DNA of 64,000 bases from Halarchaeum grantii (lineage in GTDB: Archaea; Halobacteriota; Halobacteria; Halobacteriales; Halobacteriaceae), in NCBI RefSeq assembly GCF_014647455.2, contig NZ_BMPF01000004.1:116980-180979 (forward strand). The letters run 5' to 3'. This document shows positions 8,250 to 16,930 of the stretch, one piece after another. Under the pieces are notes generated by a model. It saw nothing but the letters and a program-made list of their open reading frames with translations. It had not been told where the DNA came from and searched no databases. Positions within the stretch are counted from its first letter, which is position 1. Every line of letters starts with the position of its first letter. The position numbers and the translations under genes are program-made.

Positions 8250-9962
8250 TCAGAACAGGCCGGGAACCAGAACGTACGTCAGCAGCATCCCGAACAGGCC
8301 GGCGAAGACGGCGAACAGCGCCATCGGGACGATCGCTTTCCGCAGGAGGTCGCCTTCACGCCCAGTGATTCCAACGACGCCACAGATAGCGGCCACGTTC
8401 AACACCGAGACCATGTTTCCGAGGCCGCCGCCGACGTTCTGCAGGCTGACGGCGATCACCCGGGAGACGCCGACCGTCTCGGCGGCGTTGTACTGGAGTA
8501 CGCTGAAGAGGATGTTTGAGGACGTGTTGCTCCCCGTCATGAACGAGCCGATAGCGCCGATCCACGGCGAGATGAGCGGGAGCAGGCCGCCGGCGCCCAT
8601 CGCGAGCGCGCGGCTGAGTGCCTCCATCATGCCGAGGAGGTCGGCGGTGTTCGTCTGCGACTGAATCATTATCTGTGTCATCGAGACGGCGATAATGAGC
8701 GTGAGGGCGGCCGGAGCGATCTGCTGGATCGACCGTTGCCACGCTGCCCCCATCTGTGTGGTGTCCATCTTGTGAAGGAAGCCGGTGAGGATCGCGATGG
8801 GGATGAACGGCATCGTTCCGGGGAGATAGAGGTACTGAAGAGTGTATCCGAGTTCAGTACCGAGGATCGAGTCGAGACCGACGGAGAAACTCTGGATCCA
8901 GTCGAGGACGGCGACGCCGGCGACGGTGAGGTCCGGCCACCGCGTGACGAGCAGTGCGAGCGCAACGAGCAGGTACGGCGTCCACGCCAACAGCACAGAC
9001 ATCTCCTTTTTGGGTTGGTCACGGGACACCTCGTCAAGATCGAGGCCGCCGAGCCACGTGTCGCTCCAGGTTGATTCCTCGGGGAAGTCCCACTGGTCAT
9101 CAGGGATGAGGATATCGTTGTTTGCGAGCAGGAGACCGATGCCGAGCACCACGAACCCCGCAGCGATATCGGGGAGTGCAGGCCCGACGAACCACGCGAC
9201 TACAAGCTGTGTGCCGCCAGTGACGACGCCGAGCAGGAGCGCGAACGGCGCGATGGAGAGAGTGCTCCGCACGGCGGTTCCGATGTTGCGTTCACCGTCA
9301 CCGTTCCCGAACCAGTACGTCAGGAAGAACACGCCGAGCAGTCCCCAGAACACGTACGTCAGTCCCGTGACGACGCCAGTCCACGCAGAGACCATCGAGA
9401 GGAACTCGGATACACTCATCGACCCGGACAGCGCTGGGTCGATGACGGCACCGGTGCCGCCGATGACAGGCGTGCCGGCGGCGCCGAACGGCGGGTTCGG
9501 GGCGTTGAAATAGAGCCCGAACACCGCAGCGGCCAACGGGGGGAATCCGAGGCCGATGAACAGCGGTGCGGCGAGTGCGCCCGGTGTCCCGAACCCGGCT
9601 GCACCTTCGATGATGGTCATGAACCCGAGACCGATGAGCAGCACCTGGATGCGCCGGTCCTCTTCGATCTGCCCGAAGTACCACCTGATCGTAGCAATAG
9701 CGCCACTGCCCTCCAAGTAGTTCATCAGGAGGATCGCCCCGAAGACGATGAGGATGATGTCGACGGCCTGCAGCGCGCCGTAGATGGCCGACGCCACCAA
9801 CCAGGTGGGCTCCATACTCCAGTACGTGAGCCCGATTCCGGCCGCGAGCAGCCACCCGACACCCATTGCGCGGGCGGCGGACCACCGGAGTCCAGCGAGC
9901 AGTACGAACGCGACGCCGATCGGGACGACGCCGACGAGAGCCAGTATGAGAACATCAGGCAT
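8250..9962 (-). CDS. lldP: L-lactate permease
   Basis: 570 aa, predicted 12-14 membrane helices, the usual length for the LctP family (TC 2.A.14). Family features include LEGSGAIATIRWYFGQI, the glycine-rich stretch IEGAAGFGTPGALAAPLFIGLGFPPLAAA, and GSFMTGSNTSSNILFSVLQY. It imports L-lactate with protons. It is transcribed divergently from the LUD-domain genes at 10135 and 10642, which complete a lactate uptake and oxidation module. The 170-bp divergent region holds TATA-like tracts but no clear operator. Confidence 0.92.
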   Translation of the reverse strand: MPDVLILALVGVVPIGVAFVLLAGLRWSAARAMGVGWLLAAGIGLTYWSMEPTWLVASAIYGALQAVDIILIVFGAILLMNYLEGSGAIATIRWYFGQIEEDRRIQVLLIGLGFMTIIEGAAGFGTPGALAAPLFIGLGFPPLAAAVFGLYFNAPNPPFGAAGTPVIGGTGAVIDPALSGSMSVSEFLSMVSAWTGVVTGLTYVFWGLLGVFFLTYWFGNGDGERNIGTAVRSTLSIAPFALLLGVVTGGTQLVVAWFVGPALPDIAAGFVVLGIGLLLANNDILIPDDQWDFPEESTWSDTWLGGLDLDEVSRDQPKKEMSVLLAWTPYLLVALALLVTRWPDLTVAGVAVLDWIQSFSVGLDSILGTELGYTLQYLYLPGTMPFIPIAILTGFLHKMDTTQMGAAWQRSIQQIAPAALTLIIAVSMTQIMIQSQTNTADLLGMMEALSRALAMGAGGLLPLISPWIGAIGSFMTGSNTSSNILFSVLQYNAAETVGVSRVIAVSLQNVGGGLGNMVSVLNVAAICGVVGITGREGDLLRKAIVPMALFAVFAGLFGMLLTYVLVPGLF

Positions 9963-10134
9963 GGTTGGAACTCTCTACTATTTGCCCATCGCACAACCAG
10001 CCATATGTAACTTACTTTCTGTATGATATGTATCTGCAAATACGGCCGGATCGGGCGATTATCCATAACGAAAGAAAATCATGGTCGGGCCGGAGAGGAA
10101 ACACCCATTAACTGTTGGTACAATTTTTTGGGAC

Positions 10135-10641
10135 ATGTCAGCCGAGCCAATTGCGACCTTCGAGTCGTCACTCGACGAAGTCGGCGTCGAACTCGTGCGA
10201 ACCACGGCCGACGAGTTCGCGTCGACGCTTTCACCCCTGCTCGACGCGCCCACAGTCGGCACCTCACTCCCCTTCGAGACCGTCTCGCTGCCGGACAGCG
10301 TCGAGACCGATCCGTCGATCGCGGACCTCGAGGCCGCGGCGACCGGCGTCACTGCTGCCGGCTACGGCATCGCCGACTACGGTTCGGTGATCATCCAGGG
10401 CGGTACCGACGGTGAGGAGCCGGTGAGTCTCTACGCGGACGAACACGTCGCCGTCGTCGCCGCCAGCGACGTACTCCCGGACATGGACGCGACGTTCGAC
10501 CAGCTCGCCGAGGACATCCGGAACGGCGTCGGACAGTCCATCATCGCGACGGGGCCGAGCGCAACCGCAGACATGGGCGCGCTCGTGACGGGCGCTCACG
10601 GCCCGATGGATGTGACGGTCGTACTTCTGGAGGGCAAGTAG
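10135..10641 (+). CDS. lutC: LutC-like LUD-domain protein
   Basis: 168 aa, a LUD (lactate utilisation) domain protein. Conserved features: EADLEAAATGVTAAGYGIADYGSVII, the SLYADEHVAVV segment, and the ending SIIATGPSATADMGALVTGAHGPMDVTVVLLEGK, in which TGPSATADI/M is the family fingerprint. LutC works with LutA and LutB to oxidise L-lactate to pyruvate in the cytoplasm. Start ATG 10135 matches the domain start; 18 residues of a longer frame upstream are unlike it. The stop is immediately followed by the ATG of the LutB/A fusion. Confidence 0.9.
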   Translation: MSAEPIATFESSLDEVGVELVRTTADEFASTLSPLLDAPTVGTSLPFETVSLPDSVETDPSIADLEAAATGVTAAGYGIADYGSVIIQGGTDGEEPVSLYADEHVAVVAASDVLPDMDATFDQLAEDIRNGVGQSIIATGPSATADMGALVTGAHGPMDVTVVLLEGK

Positions 10642-12825
10642 ATGAGCGCCGACACCCGCCGGCAGAAGGCCGAGCGCATCCGCCATCTCCTCGACACCGA
10701 GGGCGACGCCGTCCACGAGAACACCCAGGTCTTCAACGAGGGCCGGTACGAGTCCACCGCGAATCTCGATGACTACGACGAGTTGAAAAACGAGGCTCGT
10801 GCCATCAAGGAAGACGCCATCGAACGCCTCCCTGAACTGATCGACCAGGTCACCGAGGCCGTCGAAGCCAACGGCGGCAGCGTCTACGTCGCCGACGACG
10901 CCGCCGATGCGAACCGATACATCACAGAGGTCGTCGACGGTCGCGACGTGGTGAAGTCAAAGTCGATGACCAGTGAGGAGATCGAGGTCAACGAGTCGCT
11001 TGAGGCACGCGGCGGGGACGTCTGGGAGACCGACCTCGCAGAGTTCGTCCTCCAGGTCGCCGACGAGGCCCCCTCACACATCGTCGCCCCGGCGATCCAC
11101 AAGTCCCGCGAGGAGATCGCAACCCTGTTCAACGAGGTGTTCGACCCCGAGGAACCCTTGGAGACTGCCGAGGAACTGACGCGATTCGCTCGTGAGTACC
11201 TCGGCGAGAAGATCCTGGACGCCGAGGTCGGGATGACGGGCGCGAACTTCGTTACCGCGGACACCGGCACGCTCGCGCTCGTCACGAGTGAGGGGAACGC
11301 CCGCAAGTGCGTGCAAGCGACGGACACCCACGTCGCAGTCGCGGGTGTCGAGAAACTCGTCCCGAGTGTCGAGGATCTCCAGCCGTTCGTCGAACTGATC
11401 GGGCGGTCCGGGACCGGCCAGGACATCACCTCCTACGTCTCGCTGTTCACCCCGCCGAGTGACTCCCCCACGTTCGGCGGGAACGAACTCGAATCCGGCG
11501 ACGACCGCGAGTTCCACCTCGTGCTCATCGACAACGGGCGGATGGAGATGCGCGAGGACGATCAGCTCCGTGAGACGCTGTACTGCATCCGGTGTTCGGC
11601 GTGTGCGAACTCCTGTGCGAACTTCCAGCACGTCGGCGGCCACGCCTTCGGTGGCGAGACGTACTCCGGCGGCATCGCCACCGGCTGGGAGGCCGGCGTC
11701 CACGGCGAGGACAGCGCCGCCGAGTTCAACGACCTCTGTACGGGTTGTAGTCGGTGTGTGAACCAGTGTCCGGTGAACATCGACATCCCGTGGATCAACA
11801 CGGTCGTCCGAGACCGCATCAATCGCGGGAAGGACGGCGACCTCGACTTCCTCGTGGAGGGGCTCACTCCGGACGAGGAGCCTGGTGGGGTCGACCTCCA
11901 GAAACGGCTGTTCGGGAACTTCGACACGCTGGCGAAACTCGGGTCGGCGTTCGCACCGCTCTCGAACTGGGCCGCACGGACCGGTCCCGCGCGCTCGCTG
12001 CTGGAGCGAACTCTCGGCGTCGACAGCCGCCGCGAACTCCCGGAGTTCGAACGTGAATCACTCGTGGAGTGGTTCGAGAAGCGGGGGCCACGCGTCAGTC
12101 GCGACGAGGCACGCCGACAGGTCGCACTCTACCCCGACGCGTACACGAACTACGTGCGCACGGAGCGCGGGAAGGCGGCCGTCCGCGTCCTCGAGGCGCT
12201 CGACGTCCGCGTCGACGTTCCGCCCGCAGGCGAGAGCGGGCGCGCACCGCTCTCACAGGGGATGGTGTCGACGGCCCAGTCCAACGCCGACGCCGTCTAC
12301 GACGCGCTCGCGCCCGCTATCGCGGCAGGTCACGACGTCGTCGTCATCGAGCCGTCGGATCTCGCGATGTTCCATCGCGAGTACGAACGGCTCCTTCCGG
12401 AAGACGACTACGCCGCGCTGCAGGAGCACAGCTACGAACTCATGGAGTACGTCTACGGCCTGCTGGAGAACGGGGCGGACATCGATGTACTCCCTGGCGG
12501 CGACGACGAGCGGATCGCCTACCACAGCCACTGCCAGCAGCGGACGCTCGATCTCGAACCGTACACGGTGGCGGTGCTCGAAGACTGCGGGTTCGACGTG
12601 ACGACCTCGGACGTGGAGTGTTGTGGAATGGCTGGAAGCTTCGGCTACAAGTCCGAGTACTACGAGCTCAGCGTGGACGTTGGCGAGACACTCGTCGATC
12701 AATTCACCACGGAAGACACCGCGGACCGTACTGTCGTCGCCAGCGGGACGTCGTGTCTCGAGCAACTCGACGCACTCCTCACGCGCCGGCCCGCACATCC
12801 GGTACGGCTACTCGATACACAGTAG
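10642..12825 (+). CDS. LutB/LutA fusion: LUD domain, two 4Fe-4S clusters and Cys-rich CCG domain
   Basis: 727 aa. Residues ~1-300 are a LutB-type LUD domain (GMTGANFVTADTGTLALVTSEGNARKC). Two ferredoxin motifs follow: C315xxC318xxC321xxxC325 and C366xxC369xxC372xxxC376P. The C-terminal part carries a heterodisulfide-reductase-like Cys-rich domain with HSHCQQR and ECCGMAGSFGY (C660, C661). It combines functions that are separate LutA and LutB subunits in Bacillus, with only one clear CCG domain where LutA has two. It would oxidise L-lactate with LutC, passing electrons to an unidentified acceptor. Directly adjacent to lutC (TAGATG). Confidence 0.9.
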   Translation: MSADTRRQKAERIRHLLDTEGDAVHENTQVFNEGRYESTANLDDYDELKNEARAIKEDAIERLPELIDQVTEAVEANGGSVYVADDAADANRYITEVVDGRDVVKSKSMTSEEIEVNESLEARGGDVWETDLAEFVLQVADEAPSHIVAPAIHKSREEIATLFNEVFDPEEPLETAEELTRFAREYLGEKILDAEVGMTGANFVTADTGTLALVTSEGNARKCVQATDTHVAVAGVEKLVPSVEDLQPFVELIGRSGTGQDITSYVSLFTPPSDSPTFGGNELESGDDREFHLVLIDNGRMEMREDDQLRETLYCIRCSACANSCANFQHVGGHAFGGETYSGGIATGWEAGVHGEDSAAEFNDLCTGCSRCVNQCPVNIDIPWINTVVRDRINRGKDGDLDFLVEGLTPDEEPGGVDLQKRLFGNFDTLAKLGSAFAPLSNWAARTGPARSLLERTLGVDSRRELPEFERESLVEWFEKRGPRVSRDEARRQVALYPDAYTNYVRTERGKAAVRVLEALDVRVDVPPAGESGRAPLSQGMVSTAQSNADAVYDALAPAIAAGHDVVVIEPSDLAMFHREYERLLPEDDYAALQEHSYELMEYVYGLLENGADIDVLPGGDDERIAYHSHCQQRTLDLEPYTVAVLEDCGFDVTTSDVECCGMAGSFGYKSEYYELSVDVGETLVDQFTTEDTADRTVVASGTSCLEQLDALLTRRPAHPVRLLDTQ

Positions 12826-12995
12826 TCCGGCCCGGATGAGAGGTCGCTATAGGGTGTTCCGGCGGCAGTAGTCTTCCCTTCCAGAGCTGTTCGGTCGGGG
12901 AGAGCGGGATGATTAGTGTGCTGTCACACTAACCGTTTCGCGCGGTAGCCTTCGTTTCTGGCAGGAGTAGGAACCGGAGCGACGCTGAAAGCAAG

Positions 12996-13364
12996 ATGTC
13001 GGGGAAGCAAGCGAACATTCCTGCATGGACCTGCCAAGAACTCAACGGATGTGCTTTCTTCGACGCCCCGCCCGGTACCGAGACTGGCGAGGCCCATACC
13101 TAGGGACAGGACGAACGGGTCAGCCATCCGATCTGTGTCGACTGTGCGATCCAGACGGAGCCGGATCCCGACGAGTGCGATCACGTCGCCTGTGACGGCT
13201 GTGGGCTGGTCGTCGACACGCTCGCGGCGCTCACGCGGTTCCGGGTCGAACTGGGGCATCTGGAAGGCCCGATACAGTTGTGCGCCCGTTGTAGTCCGGG
13301 CGGGCTCGCGACGTACTGGACGCGCGATCTCGAGGAGCATCTCGTCGCGACGCCGGCGGAGTAA
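12996..13364 (+). pseudogene. Cys-rich zinc-finger protein with an in-frame TAG and a lost Cys
   Basis: The frame from ATG 12996 reads M..CQELNGCAFFDAPPGTETGEAHT then TAG (13101-13103), then GQDERVSHPICVDCAIQTEPDPDECDHVACDGCGLVV...CARCSPGGLATYWTRDLEEHL to TAA at 13362. It matches a haloarchaeal four-knuckle zinc-finger family. In relatives I recall CAFC-D where this has CAFF-D, and Trp-Gly where this has TAG, so both changes are single-base substitutions. A decaying gene or a sequencing error are both possible. Confidence 0.6.
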
Positions 13365-13413
13365 CCCCAACACTCTTTACCGATTCGCTGTAAACTGTAA
13401 TCAAGACCGAATC

Positions 13414-14010
13414 GTGTCACGCACCTCAAACCGCGCCGACGGCGACATCGTCCAAGACTTCCTCTCGGTCGCCGATCTCCTCGAAGAGCCACAGCTCGCC
13501 CAGCTGTACGCGTACCTCGCCCGGGAGGGGGAGGCGACCGTTCAGAACGTGATGGACGACCTCGAGCTCGCACAGGGAACCGCTTACAGCTACGTCAACC
13601 GGCTCGTCGACGCCGGCGTCGTCGACGTCACCGACGACGAGCAGCCCCGCCGGTACGCCGCTCGGGAGATCGACCTGACCGTGACGACGGCCGCCGGTGA
13701 CCGCGAGTACACGATCACGCCGGCGCTGATCGACGCCGTCGGCCGCCGCGAGACGGACGCCGACATCGACACCTACATCGACCGCCACGGCGTCGCCGGC
13801 CTCGCGACCGCGCTCACCTACGCGATTGCTCGGGAGCGTGGGGAAGTGACCCACCGGTTGATGGCGGAAGATCTGGACATCTCGCCGCTGGCGGCGGAGA
13901 TGATCCTCCAGGCGCTCCGCCCCGTCGTCCACGAACACTACGACATCGAGGAGGCCGGGGCAGGGGTCGAGGAGTTGGCCATCGACGGCGACGGTGCTGA
14001 CGACGCGTGA
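13414..14010 (+). CDS. HTH regulator / putative antitoxin paired with a PIN protein
   Basis: 198 aa from GTG 13414 (VSRTSNRADGDIVQDFL). Residues 20-75 form a winged helix (LAQLYAYLAREGEATVQNVMDDLELAQGTAYSYVNRLVDAGVV) followed by a beta wing (RRYAAREIDLTVTT). The C-terminal half (YIDRHGVAGLATALTYAIARERGEVTHRLMAEDLDI) is a second helical domain. The upstream T/A-rich CTCTTTACCGATTCGC lies about 40 nt before the GTG. It overlaps the PIN gene by GTGA, a coupling typical of toxin-antitoxin operons; it probably represses the pair. Confidence 0.8.
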   Translation: MSRTSNRADGDIVQDFLSVADLLEEPQLAQLYAYLAREGEATVQNVMDDLELAQGTAYSYVNRLVDAGVVDVTDDEQPRRYAAREIDLTVTTAAGDREYTITPALIDAVGRRETDADIDTYIDRHGVAGLATALTYAIARERGEVTHRLMAEDLDISPLAAEMILQALRPVVHEHYDIEEAGAGVEELAIDGDGADDA

Positions 14011-14516
14011 GCCGGCTCCACATCGCTGACACCGGCCTGTTCGTCGCGGGGGGACAGCCCTCGAACAGTCGGTACAAGGCTGTTCGGCGGTTCGCTCGCC
14101 GGAACGACATCACCTTCGTCCTGCCCGAACGGGTGTACGAGGAGCTGACCGTCGACGAACCCGACGTCGAGGCACCACCCATCGACACCGCGATTGACGA
14201 GGGCTGGGCGACGATTGCGGCGCCACTGGAATTCTCAGAGCCGGTTGTCTCGCGGGTGATGGACGGCGTCCAGCGGTACATCGCGAACGCCGACGACCGC
14301 CCTGCCGACGAAGTCGAGCGTGCCGACGCCGCCCTCGCCGCCCTGGCTGCCCAGCATCTCAGCGCGGGGACGGCGACCGAGGTGTACATCTACACGACCG
14401 ACATCGCGGCCGGCGAAGGCGCCGAAACCGTACTCGCGAGTGAGGGGTACGGTGACTCGGTGACGTTCGTGAACGGCTTCCGGTTCATCGAGGACCTGGT
14501 CGCCGGCGACAGCTGA
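14007..14516 (+). CDS. PIN-domain protein, putative ribonuclease toxin
   Basis: 169 aa from GTG 14007, overlapping the HTH gene by four bases. It starts with the PIN signature HIADTGLF (D8). The other expected acidic positions are visible in RVYEEL (Glu, ~46), ADAALAALA (Asp, ~113) and YTTD (Asp, ~130), giving a complete D-E-D-D metal site. The fold is a Mg-dependent ribonuclease, as in VapC. Pairing with an HTH partner instead of a VapB-type antitoxin is the haloarchaeal variant. The RNA target is unknown. Confidence 0.75.
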   Translation: MSRLHIADTGLFVAGGQPSNSRYKAVRRFARRNDITFVLPERVYEELTVDEPDVEAPPIDTAIDEGWATIAAPLEFSEPVVSRVMDGVQRYIANADDRPADEVERADAALAALAAQHLSAGTATEVYIYTTDIAAGEGAETVLASEGYGDSVTFVNGFRFIEDLVAGDS

Positions 14517-14950
14517 CTGATTGCTAGTCTGATTCGGGTGGAGAGAACACTCGAAAGCCCTCGGCCGCTCGACGTCCCGCGACCGCCGCTGCGCGCCTCG
14601 TGCCTGCGGTGCTTGCGGGGTCGGGGGACGGCCGAGGCGGCCTCGCCCTTTCTGAGTCCGCCAGGACTGTTGATGGCCCACCGAGCGACGTAGCCGGCTG
14701 AACGGGTGCGTACGTGACGGCCCGCCCCGCTCGCCGCTGCCGCCCTCCGCGTCGCTCGCGACCGACCATTCCGGGCGTGCGGGCGCTCTCTACACCGCCC
14801 GCGCCCGTTCCGGGCTAAAGTGAATGTGCCCTCGGCGCCAGCGGGTAAGCGCGAGGGGTTGCGCGGCGTGGCTGCTCACCCCCCACGCTTACTCCGCTGG
14901 CCGCTCGCTCCGGGCGTGTCGGCGCGCGGTGCTGGTTGGGGCCACTTCAT
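14517..14950. other. Long GC-rich spacer before the second RPA-like unit
   Basis: No supported gene. It contains CTTTCTGAGTCCGCC (14649) and several short GC-rich inverted stretches. No match to known structured RNAs is recognised, and frames on either strand are low-complexity Arg/Pro/Ser-rich. Confidence 0.35.
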
Positions 14951-14954
14951 GCAG

Positions 14955-15082
14955 GCGCGCTCTCGCTCGCGCCCGGTAGGGCGCTCGCGAAGGCGCGAGC
15001 GAGAGCGCGCAGATGGTTCTGTCGGTCGTTGTCGTCGGAAAACCGCGATGTAGGAGCATCGCGGTGTCGGCGCGTGAGCGCC
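14955..15082 (+). promoter_or_regulatory. Three-hairpin structured leader of RPA-like gene, copy 2
   Basis: Perfect 18-bp stem (14955-14972 with 14993-15010); second stem CCGCGATG/CATCGCGG (15043-15050 with 15057-15064) with loop TAGGAG; third stem GGCGC/GCGCC (15069-15073 with 15078-15082) around GTGA, a GNRA tetraloop. It mirrors 29-154. Stems and loop type are preserved although bases differ. Confidence 0.65.
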
Positions 15083-15105
15083 TTCACAGGTACGGTGAGT
15101 ACCCA

Positions 15106-15972
15106 ATGTCTAGTACCAACTCGAGTCGCAAGGTCGTTACGGTGGATGAACAGGCATTCGAAAAAGCGGACGAGCAGGCTGTCGATGAAGACGGCTTCCC
15201 TGTGGTCGATGAGACGCCGGAGTTCGAGGCAGCGGTCGAGCAGGAGACGCAGGCGAAGGTGGATGCGAACCACCCGGACGGGATCGCGGACACGAGCGAG
15301 GACCGGATTCACGGGGTCACCCTCGAACAGGAAGAGCGCATTCGGGCGCGGGAAGCCGAACTGGAGCGCATCAGTGCCCAGGCCGAGCTCGGAACGCAGG
15401 AGGGTCGCGAGCAGCGCACGCGAGAGGTCGTCAGCGAGCAGTGTGGTCGTGACGAGCCGGCGCCGGCGGAGCGCACGGATCCCCGAGAGATGCTGACGCA
15501 AGACGAACTCGCGGCGGTCAACGAGCAGGCGATGCGGATCAGCGACGAAGTGCAGGGCGGCTGGTCGAGAGCGGTCGTCGCGAAGCAGCTGGCCGAGAAG
15601 GTGCAGCGCGGTCGGGACGTCACGAAGGCGGTGCTGGAGACCCTCGAAGAACTGAAGGCGGCGCCGGGGGCGATCGTGCCCATCGCGGACGTGCCGGACG
15701 TCCCGGTCGGTGAGGTGACGGTCGAAGGCACAGTGAGCGAACTCTGGGATCCCAGTTCCCCAGCAATCGCCCAAGTCGGACTCATCGAAGACGAAAGTGG
15801 ACGTACGAAATTCACGATCTGGGAGCGCTCGAATCAGCCCGTGGTGCGTGAAGGGCAGACGGTCAGGTTCCGGGCAGCGGCCAAGAACTGGTACGAAGGC
15901 CGGTGCTCAATCGCGCTGACCGGGTGGTCGCGGGTCGAATTTCCGGAGCGCGGCCGGTGGTGGGAAGAGTAG
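15106..15972 (+). CDS. OB-fold RPA-like single-stranded DNA-binding protein, copy 2
   Basis: 288 aa, clearly paralogous over its whole length to 173-1063 (e.g. QEETQAKVDANHPDGIAD, PSSPAIAQVGLIEDESGRTKFTIWE). N-terminal charged helical region, C-terminal OB-fold. The start ATG 15106 (MSSTNSSRKVVTVDEQ) matches the paralogue; upstream sequence is the structured leader. Leader, gene and 3' repeat are all duplicated, so the whole ~1.2-kb unit was copied. ssDNA binding is inferred from the fold. The two copies differ most in the middle linker (residues ~120-150). Confidence 0.85.
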   Translation: MSSTNSSRKVVTVDEQAFEKADEQAVDEDGFPVVDETPEFEAAVEQETQAKVDANHPDGIADTSEDRIHGVTLEQEERIRAREAELERISAQAELGTQEGREQRTREVVSEQCGRDEPAPAERTDPREMLTQDELAAVNEQAMRISDEVQGGWSRAVVAKQLAEKVQRGRDVTKAVLETLEELKAAPGAIVPIADVPDVPVGEVTVEGTVSELWDPSSPAIAQVGLIEDESGRTKFTIWERSNQPVVREGQTVRFRAAAKNWYEGRCSIALTGWSRVEFPERGRWWEE

Positions 15973-15983
15973 CGAGCGAACTG

Positions 15984-16079
15984 GTCTCTTTCTTTTTCGG
16001 TGCCAGACCAGACCCAAGCCCCACCGCCCCACCCTCCGCTCCGTGCTCGCTCCCTTCGGTCGCTGCGCGCGCAGCCACG
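15984..16079 (+). repeat. 3' repeat of RPA-like genes, copy D2
   Basis: T tract CTCTTTCTTTTT then the shared CCAGACCA..CAAGCCCCACCGCCCCACCC block and CGCTGCGCGCGCAGCCAC. It matches D1 (1079-1174) closely. Confidence 0.7.
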
Positions 16080-16140
16080 ACCGTTGTGGAGAGTGAGGTG
16101 GTGAGTTGATCTCTTCTCGTCCAATTGGTAGCAGGGAGAG

Positions 16141-16170
16141 TTTATCCGCGCCGCCGATGGGCGCAGCGCG
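16141..16170 (+). promoter_or_regulatory. T-box/hairpin element before the LAGLIDADG gene
   Basis: TTTAT (16141) then GCGCC-GCCGATG-GGCGC (16148-16164), with ATG at 16171 only 30 nt from the T-box. If TTTAT is a TATA box, the transcript would be leaderless and the hairpin would be DNA between TATA and start site. Confidence 0.6.
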
Positions 16171-16800
16171 ATGTCAAATAGTTCACCTGAGACCCACGAT
16201 TTCGACGCGTGGTTTACTGGCTTCTTCGACGGCGAAGGCTGCATCCGCGTCTCGATTGCCGAGCGAGAGCGGTACAGCACCGGCTTTGAACTTGCACCCA
16301 TGCTCCGAATCACCCACGAACAGCTGACTGGAACTCTTGACGCAGAAGGCTGGATTGGCGTGAAAGTAAACCAGAATAGTGAGTATCGAGTCGACCATCG
16401 ACTTCAGCCGCAGATCGAGGTCACCGAAACGTATCGTGACCACCTGATGGAGGCGCTTTGTGCGTACTGTGATGCTCACGATGTGAACTGTCATGTGTCG
16501 AGTCTCGAAGCCAATGAGAACCGGAGCGATCAGTACATTTGGGGCGTGCAGGGTATCAGCAATACACGGACGCTCCTCACACCGCTCCGCGATCAGTTCA
16601 TCGTCAAGCGCGAACAGGTCGATCTCCTCCTTGACGAGATTCTGCCCCGGATGGAACAGGGCGTCCATCACGAGAAAGAAGGCTTTCTTGAGGTGATGTA
16701 CTACGTCGACCGGTTCAACTCGTACAAAGGTGGCAGTCGAGGGAAATACACACTCGAGTATTTCGAGGATCTCTGGGGGATGAAATACACTCTCGAGTAG
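16171..16800 (+). CDS. Free-standing LAGLIDADG-type homing endonuclease
   Basis: 209 aa. N-terminal motif FDAWFTGFFDGEGCIRVSIAERE is the first LAGLIDADG helix with its Asp/Glu (DGEG). The rest fits the single-chain fold (LRDQFIVKREQVDLLLDEILPRME; YYVDRFNSYKGG). Such enzymes cut long asymmetric sites to spread themselves. It is neither within an intein nor an obvious intron and lies between the two 3' repeats D2 and D3. It carries the plasmid T-box/hairpin element, so it is expressed like plasmid genes. Confidence 0.8.
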   Translation: MSNSSPETHDFDAWFTGFFDGEGCIRVSIAERERYSTGFELAPMLRITHEQLTGTLDAEGWIGVKVNQNSEYRVDHRLQPQIEVTETYRDHLMEALCAYCDAHDVNCHVSSLEANENRSDQYIWGVQGISNTRTLLTPLRDQFIVKREQVDLLLDEILPRMEQGVHHEKEGFLEVMYYVDRFNSYKGGSRGKYTLEYFEDLWGMKYTLE

Positions 16801-16849
16801 CGGTATCGCACGGTGGCCGCATGAGAGATCCAGATAAGGACACCTCTTG

Positions 16850-16930
16850 TTTTAGTGAGCGCCAGACCAGCCCAAGCCCTACCGCCCTACCCTCCGCTCC
16901 CGGCCTCCCTCCGGTCGGCCGGCAGCCACA
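16850..16930 (+). repeat. 3' repeat of RPA-like genes, orphan copy D3
   Basis: GCCAGACCAGCCCAAGCCC, ACCCTCCGCTCC and GCAGCCACAACC match D1 and D2, preceded by CTCTTGTTTTAG, but no RPA gene precedes it. The homing endonuclease gene lies between D2 and D3. The remaining 16931-17160 shows no gene. Confidence 0.65.
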
